From Clostridium_AD sp964467165 (lineage in GTDB: Bacteria > Bacillota > Clostridia > Clostridiales > Clostridiaceae), in NCBI GenBank assembly GCA_964467165.1, contig CAYXOL010000004.1, positions 62,001 through 126,000 on the forward strand: a DNA stretch of 64,000 bases, given 5' to 3'. The notes under the pieces are model-generated. The model saw only the letters and a program-made list of their open reading frames with translations. It was not told the origin of the DNA and did no database searches. The translations under genes and the position numbers were made by a program. Positions within the stretch are counted from its first letter, which is position 1; the number at the start of each line of letters is the position of its first letter. Shown here piece by piece: positions 8,279 to 16,602 of the stretch.

Positions 8279-8986
8279 TTATTTTTTCAACACTTTAATC
8301 AGTTGTTCTAATTTTTCAGGCGCAGTATCAGGATTATTTAATATTTGATACTTTAGGTTTTCTATATCATCTGCGGTATTTAGTTCTATATCTTGTGTAT
8401 TTGAAAAATCAAACTTTGAAATTAATTTGGCTATTTCTTTACTTGCTGTAATGCACTCCTGCATGTTATCAATTAAAGCATTATGCCACTTAATTTGATA
8501 TTCAAGATTAGATAACATCATTTCGAAAGTAATTTTTTCTACTGCCAGGGTTTGCTCATTAACTTTAATCTTTTGCCATTTTTCAAAATACATTTTTTCA
8601 GCCTCTAACTTTTGGATATGTTCTTTTAGTTCAGTAACCATTTCATCTTTATCAAGGATATTTAATAGCGGATAAACAATAAATTTATCAGATCCAACCT
8701 GGCAAATTTGATGATTTAATTCTTCTTTCACCAATTCTTTTAATTCAACTTTTCCTGCCTCTGTTATAGCATAAACTTTACGGGCCTTAGCCCCAGTGCC
8801 TACTTCCTGTGACAATACTATAAGACCTTTTTTTTCCAGTTTACTTAACGCATAATAAATGGATCCCGATTGAATTTTTGTCCAACTATCCATATGATTT
8901 ATTTGTATAAATTTCTGAATTTCATACCCATGTGTAGGTTTAATACTTAAATAGTATAATATCAGTACTTTAATAATATAAATCAC
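8279..8986 (-). CDS. PadR-family transcriptional regulator
   Basis: A 235-residue protein. Residues 1-95 form the PadR winged helix (YYLSIKPTHGYEIQKFI, SGSIYYALSKLEKKGLI, RKVYAITEAGK). The remainder is a long helical C-terminal dimerisation domain as in the Vir_act_alpha_C group. The frame opens with GTG at 8986; GAGAGG is nearby but the spacing is unusual, so the exact start is uncertain. PadR proteins are usually repressors released by phenolics or drugs. Upstream lie CCAACATTG (8993-9001) and CCAACGTTGG (9021-9030), consistent with autoregulation, and the flavoprotein gene follows. Confidence 0.87.
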   Translation of the reverse strand: MIYIIKVLILYYLSIKPTHGYEIQKFIQINHMDSWTKIQSGSIYYALSKLEKKGLIVLSQEVGTGAKARKVYAITEAGKVELKELVKEELNHQICQVGSDKFIVYPLLNILDKDEMVTELKEHIQKLEAEKMYFEKWQKIKVNEQTLAVEKITFEMMLSNLEYQIKWHNALIDNMQECITASKEIAKLISKFDFSNTQDIELNTADDIENLKYQILNNPDTAPEKLEQLIKVLKK

Positions 8987-8992
8987 CTCTCA

Positions 8993-9030
8993 TCCAACAT
9001 TGTATATAAGTATATTATACCCAACGTTGG
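8993..9030. promoter_or_regulatory. PadR operators upstream of padR
   Basis: CCAACATTG (8993-9001) and the perfect palindrome CCAACGTTGG (9021-9030) flank a TATATTATA stretch that could serve as the -10 region. They share a core with the site at 8221-8230. Confidence 0.6.
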
Positions 9031-9147
9031 TTAACGTCAAGAAGTAATTATGATTTACATCTATTCTATGCTTATCACCAAGTCATTTTAATATTTCTTA
9101 AATTTTATCATACTCATAATACTCCTGTTTTTGGTATCGGTTTACCA

Positions 9148-9798
9148 ATGTCCTGTCTAGTATTAAATGATGAAGACTATAACTTGCTTAGAGCTACTTC
9201 TCACATATATGAGTTTAATGGAATAAAAATAAATAAAACAGACACTATGAAATTGCTAAAACAGGAATTATACAAAATTGACTCCCCTAAAGAGCCTTTG
9301 CGTTCAAAGGTGAGTGAGAATATATCTTCTTTCCATGAATTATTCACAACTAATTTAATTAAAGGTTCTTTACGTGTAAATGTGAGTAAAGATACATCTT
9401 CTTACAGTATTTTCGGGATAATTTATTTTCTTGGAGCTTTTCTTACACTGGTTTTCATAATTGCAACAGGAAATATAATATATTTCAAACTTGTATCCGA
9501 AGCCTATTTAGATAAGGATAAATATGTTTTGCTAAAAAGGCTTGGAATAACAGAGAAGGAGATTTTCAAAGCTACTGCTAGGCAAATAGGAATATCATAC
9601 ATGCTAACTTTAATTGTGGGCATAATTCATAGCTGCGTGGCAATGTCCATTTTAAGCGAACTTATGAATTACAATATAATAATACCTGCTATCAGAAGCA
9701 TACTTATTTTTATAGCAGTATATCTTGTTTATTTTATTGCTACTACAACGAAGGTCCTTTTATACGTATTCATAAACTTATCCACAACTATTCTTTAA
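9148..9798 (+). pseudogene. C-terminal remnant of FtsX-type (BceB-like) ABC permease
   Basis: 216 residues, against about 650 for the family. The frame contains a short soluble segment and three or four membrane helices (FGIIYFLGAFLTLVFIIATG, SYMLTLIVGIIHSCVAMSIL, ILIFIAVYLVYFIATTTKV) with the conserved linker KYVLLKRLGITEKEIFKATA, typical of the last FtsX unit of bacitracin-type exporters. No ribosome site precedes the ATG, and no ATPase or N-terminal half lies nearby. The last codons run into repeat copy C, which supplies the stop. It is best read as a truncated relic. Confidence 0.75.
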
Positions 9799-9842
9799 AA
9801 ATCTCACTTTATCAACAATTTGTTCATATAAGTATACAGTGA
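9778..9842. repeat. Dispersed repeat module (copy C)
   Basis: Resembles 3397-3460 from TTATCCACA through TTATCAACA and GTTCATATA to ACAGTGA. It overlaps the 3' end of the permease remnant. Confidence 0.55.
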
Positions 9843-9908
9843 TTTATCATATTTAATCTTCTAACCTGAATATATATTATAAATTACAAGAACGCATCAA
9901 AAATTATT

Positions 9909-10106
9909 TTATATTGGGAAGAAAGTTGGTACGAAAAGTATTGCTCCTATAATGATACAAATCCCTGTAATACTGGTACCACCAAGTATACACTTAATAC
10001 CTTTTTTGTTGTATTTATTCGTTTTAAACCATCTGATTCCACTAATCCAGAAGAATAATGCTGTAGTTATTACTAAAATATTCATTGCAAACAGTAATTT
10101 AAACAT
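9909..10106 (-). CDS. Small two-helix membrane protein
   Basis: 65 residues from the ATG at 10106, chosen because CCTCC at 10112-10116 is a perfect ribosome site for it; an ATG four codons earlier overlaps that site. Two hydrophobic helices (FAMNILVITTALFFWISGI and GGTSITGICIIIGAILFV) are joined by a basic loop, WFKTNKYNKKGIK. No family is recognised. It stands alone, with 440 bases of non-coding DNA upstream. Confidence 0.6.
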   Translation of the reverse strand: MFKLLFAMNILVITTALFFWISGIRWFKTNKYNKKGIKCILGGTSITGICIIIGAILFVPTFFPI

Positions 10107-10549
10107 TTTAACCTCCAAAATTTTATATTTTTTTTACATCTAATTTTAAATAGCCCGTAAAATGTCTATAACAAGAAACCTTTGAATCTAGTTACACTAT
10201 TATTTCTAATTTAAGTTAATTATTAAATTCACATTAACTACCTACAAATAATTATACAAGACATTATTTACAAAATGCTTACATAATTATTACAAATCTC
10301 TTAAGAAAAGTTATTCTCTATTTATGTTTTAATTATCCGATAAACTAATTGTAAAATACAACCATATATTTTTCATAAACTAAGTATAAACAAAATATAA
10401 ACTTTCATAAAAATTCTCTTATTCTCAACATTGTTTTTAAACAAAAAAACAACCAAAGCTTAGATAATAAATCTTAGCTTTGGTTGTTGTATTAAGCTTT
10501 TCTATATTTTTATAATCTTCTCCAGTAAAGATTGGTACCCTTTTTTAAA
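10107..10549. other. AT-rich intergenic region
   Basis: About 440 bases without a gene. It holds the promoter side of the small membrane protein and, at 10441-10489, the terminator of the GGDEF-EAL gene. Nothing else is recognised. Confidence 0.5.
10441..10489 (-). terminator. Intrinsic terminator of GGDEF-EAL gene
   Basis: A 17-bp stem (10449-10465 with 10471-10487, one mismatch) followed on the minus strand by seven T's. It lies 60 bases beyond the stop codon at 10550. Confidence 0.85.
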
Positions 10550-13066
10550 TTACTTATTTTTAGCAGCAAATTCTCTTATATAATCAATAAGCTTGTCTCC
10601 AGGAATCGGTTTAGAATAATAATAGCCCTGAACTTCATCACACCCGTTTTTTATAAGAAATTCAAGTTGCTCCTTTTCTTCTATACCTTCAGCAATTACT
10701 TTTATCCCTAAACCCTTGGAAAGATTTATTATTGTTTTTGCAATTGTGCCATCATCAGTATATGGTATATCTTTTATAAAGGATCTGTCTATTTTAAGTT
10801 TGTCTACAACATAATTTTTTAAATATGCAAGTGATGAATATCCTGTACCAAAATCATCAATGGATAATCCTATACCCATATCTTTAAGTTCCCTTAGTAT
10901 TTTTGCTGTTATAATACTATTATCCATTAGTATACTTTCCGTGATTTCAACATCAAGAAAACTTGGCGGTAGTCCAGTTTCCACGAATATCTTTTTTATT
11001 AATTCAACAAGATATGTTTCTTTAAATTGCATGGCAGAAATGTTAACTCCAACTTTAACTTTGAAGCCCAAATCAATTAATTTAACCCCCATTTTGCAGG
11101 CTTCATTTAAAACCCACTCTCCAATAGGTATTATAATATTACTTTCCTCCGCAAGAGGAATAAATTTAATTGGAGGTATTTTTCCATTGTGGCTATTCCA
11201 TCTTAATAGTGCTTCCACCCCAATAAGAATATTTCTTTGAATATCTATCTGTGGCTGGTAATATAATTCAAATTCATCCCTACTGAGTGCATACCTTAAA
11301 TTATTAATAATCTCGTAATTTTCTGTAGTTATTTTATTTATGCTGCTTCGGTAGAACTCGTACCTATTCTTTTTATTTAATTTTACATGATTCACTGCAG
11401 AGCTTGCATTTTTAAAGAGTTCATCATGGTAGCCACCATCATCTGGGTAAAGACTTATTCCAGCACTTATTGATACAAAAATTTCTTCACTATATATATT
11501 AAAGGGAGTATTAAATAATGAAAAAATCATATCGATCTTATGTGTTATATCATTGGGATCCTGAATTTTATTAAAAAATATGGTAAACTCATCTCCATCT
11601 GTCCTCGATAGAAAATCTGATTTACTAATATTTGAAAATAATCTCCTAGAAATTTCGCGAAGAAGCATATTCCCTGTATCATAACTCATATTTTCATTTA
11701 TTACCCTGAAGTTATCAACATTAATTATAATCATTGCTGCATTTTGTATGTTTTGCGCCCTATCCATAATATATTTATTTACCAGTTGTTTAAAATAATC
11801 CTTATTTGTAGCATTTGTCAATGTATCATATTTAAGTATATGATTCTGATGGTTTATTTCTTCAATATCATCAGTGATCTTATTACTCATTGTCTTTATT
11901 GATACTGAAAGTGTTCCTATTTCATCCTTTCGCTGCAAGTATTCCTCAGGTAACTTAACTCTATAATTTGAATCTCCAACATTTCTAACTATGTCTGAAA
12001 TCGCAATTATAGGTTTGGATATCTTATTACCCAAATGAAGGGATAACAATACTGAAAGCATTGTTAGACTGCCTATTAAAAGATATAGAAATTTCCTTAA
12101 AGAAATCATCCTACTGAGTATTTCCTTCTCATTGGCAGTCATCCCGATAATCCAACCATTACTCATTTTTGCAATAGAGGTTACCTTTTTACTACCACTA
12201 GAGGATTTATACTTTATAATAGATGCATCATCTTTTTTTAAATTATCAATACTTTGTTTAAATTGATTTTTATTAATGTCTCCAATATTTTCATACCCTT
12301 TATATAATGGTTGAGAAATTATATCATAATTACTGTTAAGAAGGAATGCAAAACCTGATTTATATATTTTTATACTATCTATTTTTTCTCTTATATTTTC
12401 ATATGTAAAATCACTTCCAACTACACAAAGAAGTTCATTTCCTACATATATAGCCCTTGTATAGGACATAAATTCTACCACTTTCCCATTATCCAGCTTC
12501 CAATTATAAGGCTTACTCCAATAATCCCTATGGGTAGAAACAGGTGTGAACCACCAGGATTTGTCCTCAGTGCTATTTAAATTGTCAGTATAATATTTCA
12601 TAGGCACTACGCTCTGCCTTTCAACATTACCGTCTCCATTCTGATCTGCATAATATATATCATGAACATTGCCCGTAAGTTTAGGATTAAAATATACATA
12701 TGCAGTTTTTCCCTGAGAAGAGTTCTGAGCTTCCATTTTGACTGTGGGCTCTATACGCTTTATTAACTCCTCTATGTATTTATCATCATGGATTTTAGAT
12801 TTATCTATATTTTTTCCCAAATCATATTCCAATATATTTACTATTTTAGAAACTTCACTAAAATATCCATCCAAAAAATTGGCATAGGATTTTGCCATAT
12901 AGCTTAGCTTCTGATTCGCTTCATCCTCTATTGTTGCGGTGCTAAATTTTATACTTAAAAATCCAACTAATAGGGAGACTATAACAGATGTTAGTGCTAT
13001 AGAAAGTATTACCCGACTTCTTAGGCTTTTAAAAAAAGAAAGTGTTCTGAAAATATATGCCTTCAT
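10550..13066 (-). CDS. Membrane dCache-HAMP-GGDEF-EAL protein (c-di-GMP turnover)
   Basis: 838 residues from the ATG at 13066, preferred over 13087 because GAGAGGTG lies before it. Layout: membrane helix about 17-37, extracellular double-Cache sensor about 45-325, second helix about 327-347, HAMP to about 405, GGDEF about 420-580, EAL about 590-835. The EAL part keeps the catalytic set (GVEALLRW, EITESILMD, DDFGTGYSS, KIDRSFIKD, EGIEEKEQL), so c-di-GMP phosphodiesterase activity is expected. The cyclase signature is RTDGDEF instead of RxGGDEF; the first Gly is Asp, so cyclase activity is doubtful and the domain may only bind GTP. The Cache domain probably senses a small extracellular ligand. 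Single-gene unit with its own terminator. Confidence 0.93.
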   Translation of the reverse strand: MKAYIFRTLSFFKSLRSRVILSIALTSVIVSLLVGFLSIKFSTATIEDEANQKLSYMAKSYANFLDGYFSEVSKIVNILEYDLGKNIDKSKIHDDKYIEELIKRIEPTVKMEAQNSSQGKTAYVYFNPKLTGNVHDIYYADQNGDGNVERQSVVPMKYYTDNLNSTEDKSWWFTPVSTHRDYWSKPYNWKLDNGKVVEFMSYTRAIYVGNELLCVVGSDFTYENIREKIDSIKIYKSGFAFLLNSNYDIISQPLYKGYENIGDINKNQFKQSIDNLKKDDASIIKYKSSSGSKKVTSIAKMSNGWIIGMTANEKEILSRMISLRKFLYLLIGSLTMLSVLLSLHLGNKISKPIIAISDIVRNVGDSNYRVKLPEEYLQRKDEIGTLSVSIKTMSNKITDDIEEINHQNHILKYDTLTNATNKDYFKQLVNKYIMDRAQNIQNAAMIIINVDNFRVINENMSYDTGNMLLREISRRLFSNISKSDFLSRTDGDEFTIFFNKIQDPNDITHKIDMIFSLFNTPFNIYSEEIFVSISAGISLYPDDGGYHDELFKNASSAVNHVKLNKKNRYEFYRSSINKITTENYEIINNLRYALSRDEFELYYQPQIDIQRNILIGVEALLRWNSHNGKIPPIKFIPLAEESNIIIPIGEWVLNEACKMGVKLIDLGFKVKVGVNISAMQFKETYLVELIKKIFVETGLPPSFLDVEITESILMDNSIITAKILRELKDMGIGLSIDDFGTGYSSLAYLKNYVVDKLKIDRSFIKDIPYTDDGTIAKTIINLSKGLGIKVIAEGIEEKEQLEFLIKNGCDEVQGYYYSKPIPGDKLIDYIREFAAKNK

Positions 13067-13207
13067 TTTATGAACATCACCTCTCATTCCATAAATCTAA
13101 TAAAATCTAATAATGAGTTTAGAATCTAAATCACACCTATATATTCGACAATTCACTAGAATTTCCTTCGTGATTTTGTAAGAAGTGCAAATAAAAGAGC
13201 GTCTGCG

Positions 13208-13687
13208 TTATTTGTGATAAGGTTCCCCACTTATTATTCTAAACCCTCTATAAACCTGCTCTAGTAGCATCACTCTAAACAATTGATGTGGAAAAGTCAT
13301 CTTTGAAAAACATAATTTATAATTAGATCTTTCTAGAACAGCCTTAGATAGCCCTAGCGAACCCCCGATGACAAACGCTATATTACTATCTCCTCTTATT
13401 CCTAAATCCATTATGTACCCTGACAATTCCTCTGAGGATAACATATTCCCCTTTAGCTCTAATGCTATTACAAACATATTATCCTTTATGCTCTTAAGTA
13501 TTGCCTCCCCTTCTTTTTCTTTTATTATAGTATCCTCTTTTTCCGAGGCATTATCTGGAGTTTTCTCATCGCTTAATTCAACAATGCTTAGTTTACAATA
13601 CCTGGATAGTCTTTTTGTATATTCATCTATAGCACTTTTTAAATATTTCTCTTTTATTTTCCCTACACAAATTATAGTTATGTTCAT
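13208..13687 (-). CDS. rlmH: 23S rRNA (pseudouridine1915-N3)-methyltransferase
   Basis: 159 residues from the ATG at 13687, which has AAGGAGAC upstream; the longer frame to 13726 lacks a site. The SPOUT fold is shown by the start MNITIICVGKIKEKYL, the SAM-binding knot FVIGGSLGLS and the C-terminal FPHQLFRVMLLEQVYRGFRI, all nearly invariant in RlmH/YbeA. The enzyme methylates pseudouridine 1915 in helix 69 of 23S rRNA. Stand-alone gene. Confidence 0.96.
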   Translation of the reverse strand: MNITIICVGKIKEKYLKSAIDEYTKRLSRYCKLSIVELSDEKTPDNASEKEDTIIKEKEGEAILKSIKDNMFVIALELKGNMLSSEELSGYIMDLGIRGDSNIAFVIGGSLGLSKAVLERSNYKLCFSKMTFPHQLFRVMLLEQVYRGFRIISGEPYHK

Positions 13688-13760
13688 AGTCAGTCTCCTT
13701 AATTTCAATTTTATCGTAGTTATCATACCTATAATATATCATTTAAAAACTAAAAAATAA

Positions 13761-13787
13761 ATAACATGGAGAAACGCCCCATGTTAT
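13761..13787 (-). terminator. Terminator downstream of the CbiM gene
   Basis: ATAACATGG pairs perfectly with CCATGTTAT around a 9-base loop, followed on the minus strand by TTATTTTTTAG. It lies 80 bases after the cbiM stop. Confidence 0.7.
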
Positions 13788-13867
13788 CACTAAATTTTTT
13801 AGCACCATTATATACTCAACCCTTTTCTCATAACCACTATGGATTTATTATATGTCTAATTATATAA

Positions 13868-14872
13868 TTAGTTTTTAAGACTCTCTGTTTTTTGTCTTCC
13901 CTTAATATTATTAATTAGCTTAAATATAATAATAATAGTAGCAACCCCACCTACAGCAGATAGTATATAGCCAAGAATCTCTGAACTTCCACTAACTGAA
14001 TAATCCGGTATTAGTGTCTTAAAACTAAATCCTTCTTGCATTCCTTTTGGAATAAATCCCAGTGCCTTACCATTAGTTAATACTGAATTAATTTCCTCTG
14101 CTGACCACTCTCCCCATGCTGTACCCGTTGCTAGTAGTCCAAGTGGAGAAAGACAAATCATCCCTATTAGCAATCCATAAATAGGCTTTGTCTTTATTTT
14201 TAAACCTTCATAGATAATTCCTGGGGAAACTTTTTTAACAAACCCATATACACCAGCTGTAACAATCCCTTCTAGCACCCCTACAACCAATAAATGTGGG
14301 ATAATCATTGCCGGAATTGATATGCTTAATGGATATGGTGAATAAAGTGGCATTCCTAGTGCATCCTTAAACAATAGAGGCTGAATACCAAATTCAAAGG
14401 CTGCAAATAGTGCCGCAACATTAAGTGCTAAATATGATGAAATAAAAATTGCTATATACGTACCTTTCTCGCTTTTGATTCTCTCTTTTATTAAGGTATA
14501 CGTATAATACCCTATAAAAGGTGCTATAACTGCCATATTAAAGCAATTTGCTCCAAATGCTAAAATACCACCATCTCCAAAAATTACTGCCTGTACAAGC
14601 AGTGCAATGGTTACTGATATGCAAGCTGCCCAGGGTCCTAAAAGAAGTGCTATTAAAGTTGCTCCCAATGCATGCCCAGTAGTTCCTCCTGGAAGTGGAA
14701 TATTAAACATCATAACCATAAAGGTAAAGGCTGCTCCTATGCCCATGAGAGGTATTTTCTTTTTAGTTAATTGATTTTCAACCTTTTTTACAGCGGTTCT
14801 CCATATTGGTACCATAACTGCACCCATAACAGCACAAGTTGTTGGACTTAAATAATTATCTGGAATATGCAT
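13868..14872 (-). CDS. cbiM: Energy-coupling-factor Ni/Co transporter, substrate-binding subunit (CbiM/NikMN type)
   Basis: 334 residues from the ATG at 14872, with GAGGAGG just upstream; the in-frame ATG at 14926 lies in a repeat. The mature N-terminus MHIPDNYLSP carries the metal-coordinating Met1-His2 of the family, followed by about seven membrane helices (PGGTTGHALGATLIALLLGP is diagnostic). The C-terminal 90 residues, with TLIPDYSVSG and a last helix, match the PDGLE/CbiN-like module, so M and N functions are fused. The T and A subunits (CbiQ, CbiO) are not in the window. The 5' leader contains a terminator hairpin and the CACGTGG repeat. Divergent from the DUF3842 gene. Confidence 0.9.
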   Translation of the reverse strand: MHIPDNYLSPTTCAVMGAVMVPIWRTAVKKVENQLTKKKIPLMGIGAAFTFMVMMFNIPLPGGTTGHALGATLIALLLGPWAACISVTIALLVQAVIFGDGGILAFGANCFNMAVIAPFIGYYTYTLIKERIKSEKGTYIAIFISSYLALNVAALFAAFEFGIQPLLFKDALGMPLYSPYPLSISIPAMIIPHLLVVGVLEGIVTAGVYGFVKKVSPGIIYEGLKIKTKPIYGLLIGMICLSPLGLLATGTAWGEWSAEEINSVLTNGKALGFIPKGMQEGFSFKTLIPDYSVSGSSEILGYILSAVGGVATIIIIFKLINNIKGRQKTESLKN

Positions 14873-14909
14873 TTTAACTACCTCCTCTAAAATTGTTAAG
14901 ATCGAATAG

Positions 14910-14932
14910 TGCCACCCACGTGGCAAGTGGCA
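14910..14932. repeat. 23-bp CACGTGG repeat (copy 1)
   Basis: TGCCACCC-ACGTGGCAAGTGGCA. The ends TGCCAC and GTGGCA pair, and the core CCACGTGG is itself a palindrome. Exact copies lie at 30874-30896 and, inverted, at 32448-32470. Here it is in the 5' leader just ahead of the cbiM ribosome site. Confidence 0.8.
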
Positions 14933-15008
14933 AAAGTGACAAGTTCTAACGTATAAATGTTATACACAATCATTTGCGCAAGCTATTTCCTATCCAACAA
15001 AAAAATAA

Positions 15009-15055
15009 AACCACAAAAATTGATAACTGCTCTGCAGAAATCAACCTTCGTGGTT
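15009..15055 (-). promoter_or_regulatory. Attenuator-like terminator hairpin in cbiM leader
   Basis: On the minus strand AACCAC...GTGGTT pairs, with inner pairs GTTGAT/ATCAAT and CTGC/GCAG, followed by TTTTATTTTTTTG. It lies between the promoter and the cbiM start, where a terminator would stop transcription before the gene. A second hairpin (GTATGCT-ACGAG-AGTATAC, about 15095-15113) precedes it. The arrangement suggests a metal- or cofactor-responsive leader; no known riboswitch class was matched. Confidence 0.5.
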
Positions 15056-15120
15056 GTTAATCAAATTTATGCCTCTATACATTGAAAAAATAATCGTATA
15101 CTCTCGTAGCATACAAATTG

Positions 15121-15149
15121 ATAATACCATATAATTTCTCATTTGTAAA
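15121..15149 (-). promoter_or_regulatory. Sigma-A promoter for cbiM
   Basis: On the minus strand TTTACA (15149-15144), 17-base spacer, TATTAT (15126-15121). Transcription would start near 15114, giving a leader of about 240 bases. Confidence 0.6.
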
Positions 15150-15288
15150 TAATAACTTTATTTTTAAATTTGTTTTATCTCCTCCCGGAAGATGATTTAG
15201 TTGTAATTTATTTTAGCTAAAAATAGAATATACATAATTATTATAGTATAATAATTATTATGTATAAAATCATTTTGGGGGTATTGCC

Positions 15289-15705
15289 ATGAAAATAGCT
15301 GTAATAGATGCACAAGGTGCTGGTTTTGGTCAAACAATCATACAAAAAATCCGTAAAGAAGTTGGCCTTGATATCTATATTACTGCACTTGGTACAAATA
15401 CATTTGCTACTTCACGTATGATAAGAGCAGGTGCAAATGTTGGTATAACCGGCGAAAATGCAATCTGCTCATTTTGCATGACAAACAAGATTGATAGTAT
15501 AATCGGACCAATTGGAATGATATGTAGTGGTGGTATAAATGGTGAAATTACTGCTCTCATTGCCAAATCAATATTTAATATGGATTGTACTAAATATATA
15601 ATTCCACTACAAAAACATGGCATTTATATACCAGGCACAAGAAATCTGCAAATTAAAGATATAATTAAAGACATTGTTCTTGATATAAAAAGTAATATAT
15701 TCTAA
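15289..15705 (+). CDS. DUF3842 family protein
   Basis: 138 residues, start with GGGGGT 7 bases upstream. The sequence begins MKIAVIDAQGAGFGQTII, a Rossmann-like first strand and Gly-rich turn, and has a conserved Gly/Cys-rich middle (GITGENAICS, IIGPIGMICSGGINGEIT) and the end LQKHGIYIPG. This matches DUF3842, a clostridial family of unknown function. It is divergent from cbiM with a shared promoter region, so a role linked to Ni/Co or cobamide metabolism is an inference from position. A terminator follows directly. Confidence 0.8.
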   Translation: MKIAVIDAQGAGFGQTIIQKIRKEVGLDIYITALGTNTFATSRMIRAGANVGITGENAICSFCMTNKIDSIIGPIGMICSGGINGEITALIAKSIFNMDCTKYIIPLQKHGIYIPGTRNLQIKDIIKDIVLDIKSNIF

Positions 15706-15707
15706 AA

Positions 15708-15752
15708 AATGTTTATTGCATGGAGCGAGCGCCATGTTATAAACATTTTTTT
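15708..15752 (+). terminator. Terminator of DUF3842 gene
   Basis: AATGTTTATTGCATGG pairs with CCATGTTATAAACATT (two mismatches), followed by ATTTTTTTATT. It starts 3 bases after the stop. Confidence 0.85.
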
Positions 15753-15759
15753 ATTACTA

Positions 15760-16557
15760 CTATATATTCAAATCCCTTTTTCCATAAAATACATATGTGA
15801 TGCATACCATTGCTAAAATAATTATAATGGATAATATTACAAAACTCCATTGAAATCCACCACCATACATCAAATTTTTAGCATCAAAATATTTAAATGG
15901 TGTAAGGTACTTAAGACTTTCAAGTTTGCTATTCATATCTACTGCTATAGATACTATAAATGTAATTAATAGCACTGCTGTGGATATTGATGTGGCCGAC
16001 TTTGGTTTTTTACATATTGCAGCTATTGCTGTGCCAATAAACATAAACATAAGTTGCGAAATAAACATTCCAACCATCAGAATTAATATATCACCACTTA
16101 CGGCTTCGCCATTGCTGTATTTTCCCACTATAATGATTGAAAAAGCTAATGTGATAATATTAAATATTAAAATATTTAATATAGCTGCCAATATTTTTAA
16201 TGTTACTACTTTATTTCTTGAAATAGGTTTTACCAGTAGAAACTCTGCGGTTTTATCTCGTTCTTCCTTTGAAATTATATCAGCTCCAAGCATAGTAGCA
16301 TGTACTGTTGCCATAAGAACTAAGTACAAAAATAGTACTCCATAAAAACCACTGGCCTTTGACAAATCAAAAGTACCCATACCCATGATGGCTTGCATAG
16401 ATTTTGGCATTTGTGACATTAGATCATTTATAGATTGACTATCAGACGAAAACACAGCATATTTTCCCATACCACCAGCTATCATAAGTAATATACCAAA
16501 AGCCCATATAATAAGACCTTTTCTATGGGCTTTCATCTCTACAATAAATATATTCAT
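15760..16557 (-). CDS. ABC-2 type transporter permease (second)
   Basis: 265 residues with six predicted membrane helices: one at the N-terminus (GLIIWAFGILLMIAGGMG), a large loop, then five. The cytoplasmic coupling block SKEERDKTAEFLLVKPISRNKVVTLK is typical of ABC-2 exporters. It is the same length as the upstream permease and aligns with it (SKESSGKTVDFLLSKPVTRSKIITSK), so the two are tandem paralogues that probably form a heterodimer with the ATPase at 17406. Perfect AGGAGG ribosome site. Substrate unknown. Confidence 0.88.
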   Translation of the reverse strand: MNIFIVEMKAHRKGLIIWAFGILLMIAGGMGKYAVFSSDSQSINDLMSQMPKSMQAIMGMGTFDLSKASGFYGVLFLYLVLMATVHATMLGADIISKEERDKTAEFLLVKPISRNKVVTLKILAAILNILIFNIITLAFSIIIVGKYSNGEAVSGDILILMVGMFISQLMFMFIGTAIAAICKKPKSATSISTAVLLITFIVSIAVDMNSKLESLKYLTPFKYFDAKNLMYGGGFQWSFVILSIIIILAMVCITYVFYGKRDLNI

Positions 16558-16602
16558 AAATTGACCTCCTTATATTCCTTATTATCCCTTAATCATTACT
16601 TG

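Larger units (their letters stand above)
14873..15288. other. Divergent regulatory region, cbiM / DUF3842
   Basis: 416 bases holding a leftward promoter (15121-15149), a structured leader with a terminator-like hairpin (15009-15055), a 23-bp dispersed repeat (14910-14932), and an AT-rich near-palindrome (15231-15264) in front of the rightward DUF3842 gene. No coding sequence. Confidence 0.6.

Noticed and set aside
14872..14926. Longer CbiM start at 14926
   Set aside because: The extra 18 codons run through the CACGTGG repeat (PRGWH) and the family N-terminus is MHIPD with its own ribosome site.
14873..15120. Cobalamin riboswitch before cbiM
   Set aside because: The part of the leader ahead of the terminator is only about 60 bases and no B12-box was seen; only a generic attenuator is supported.
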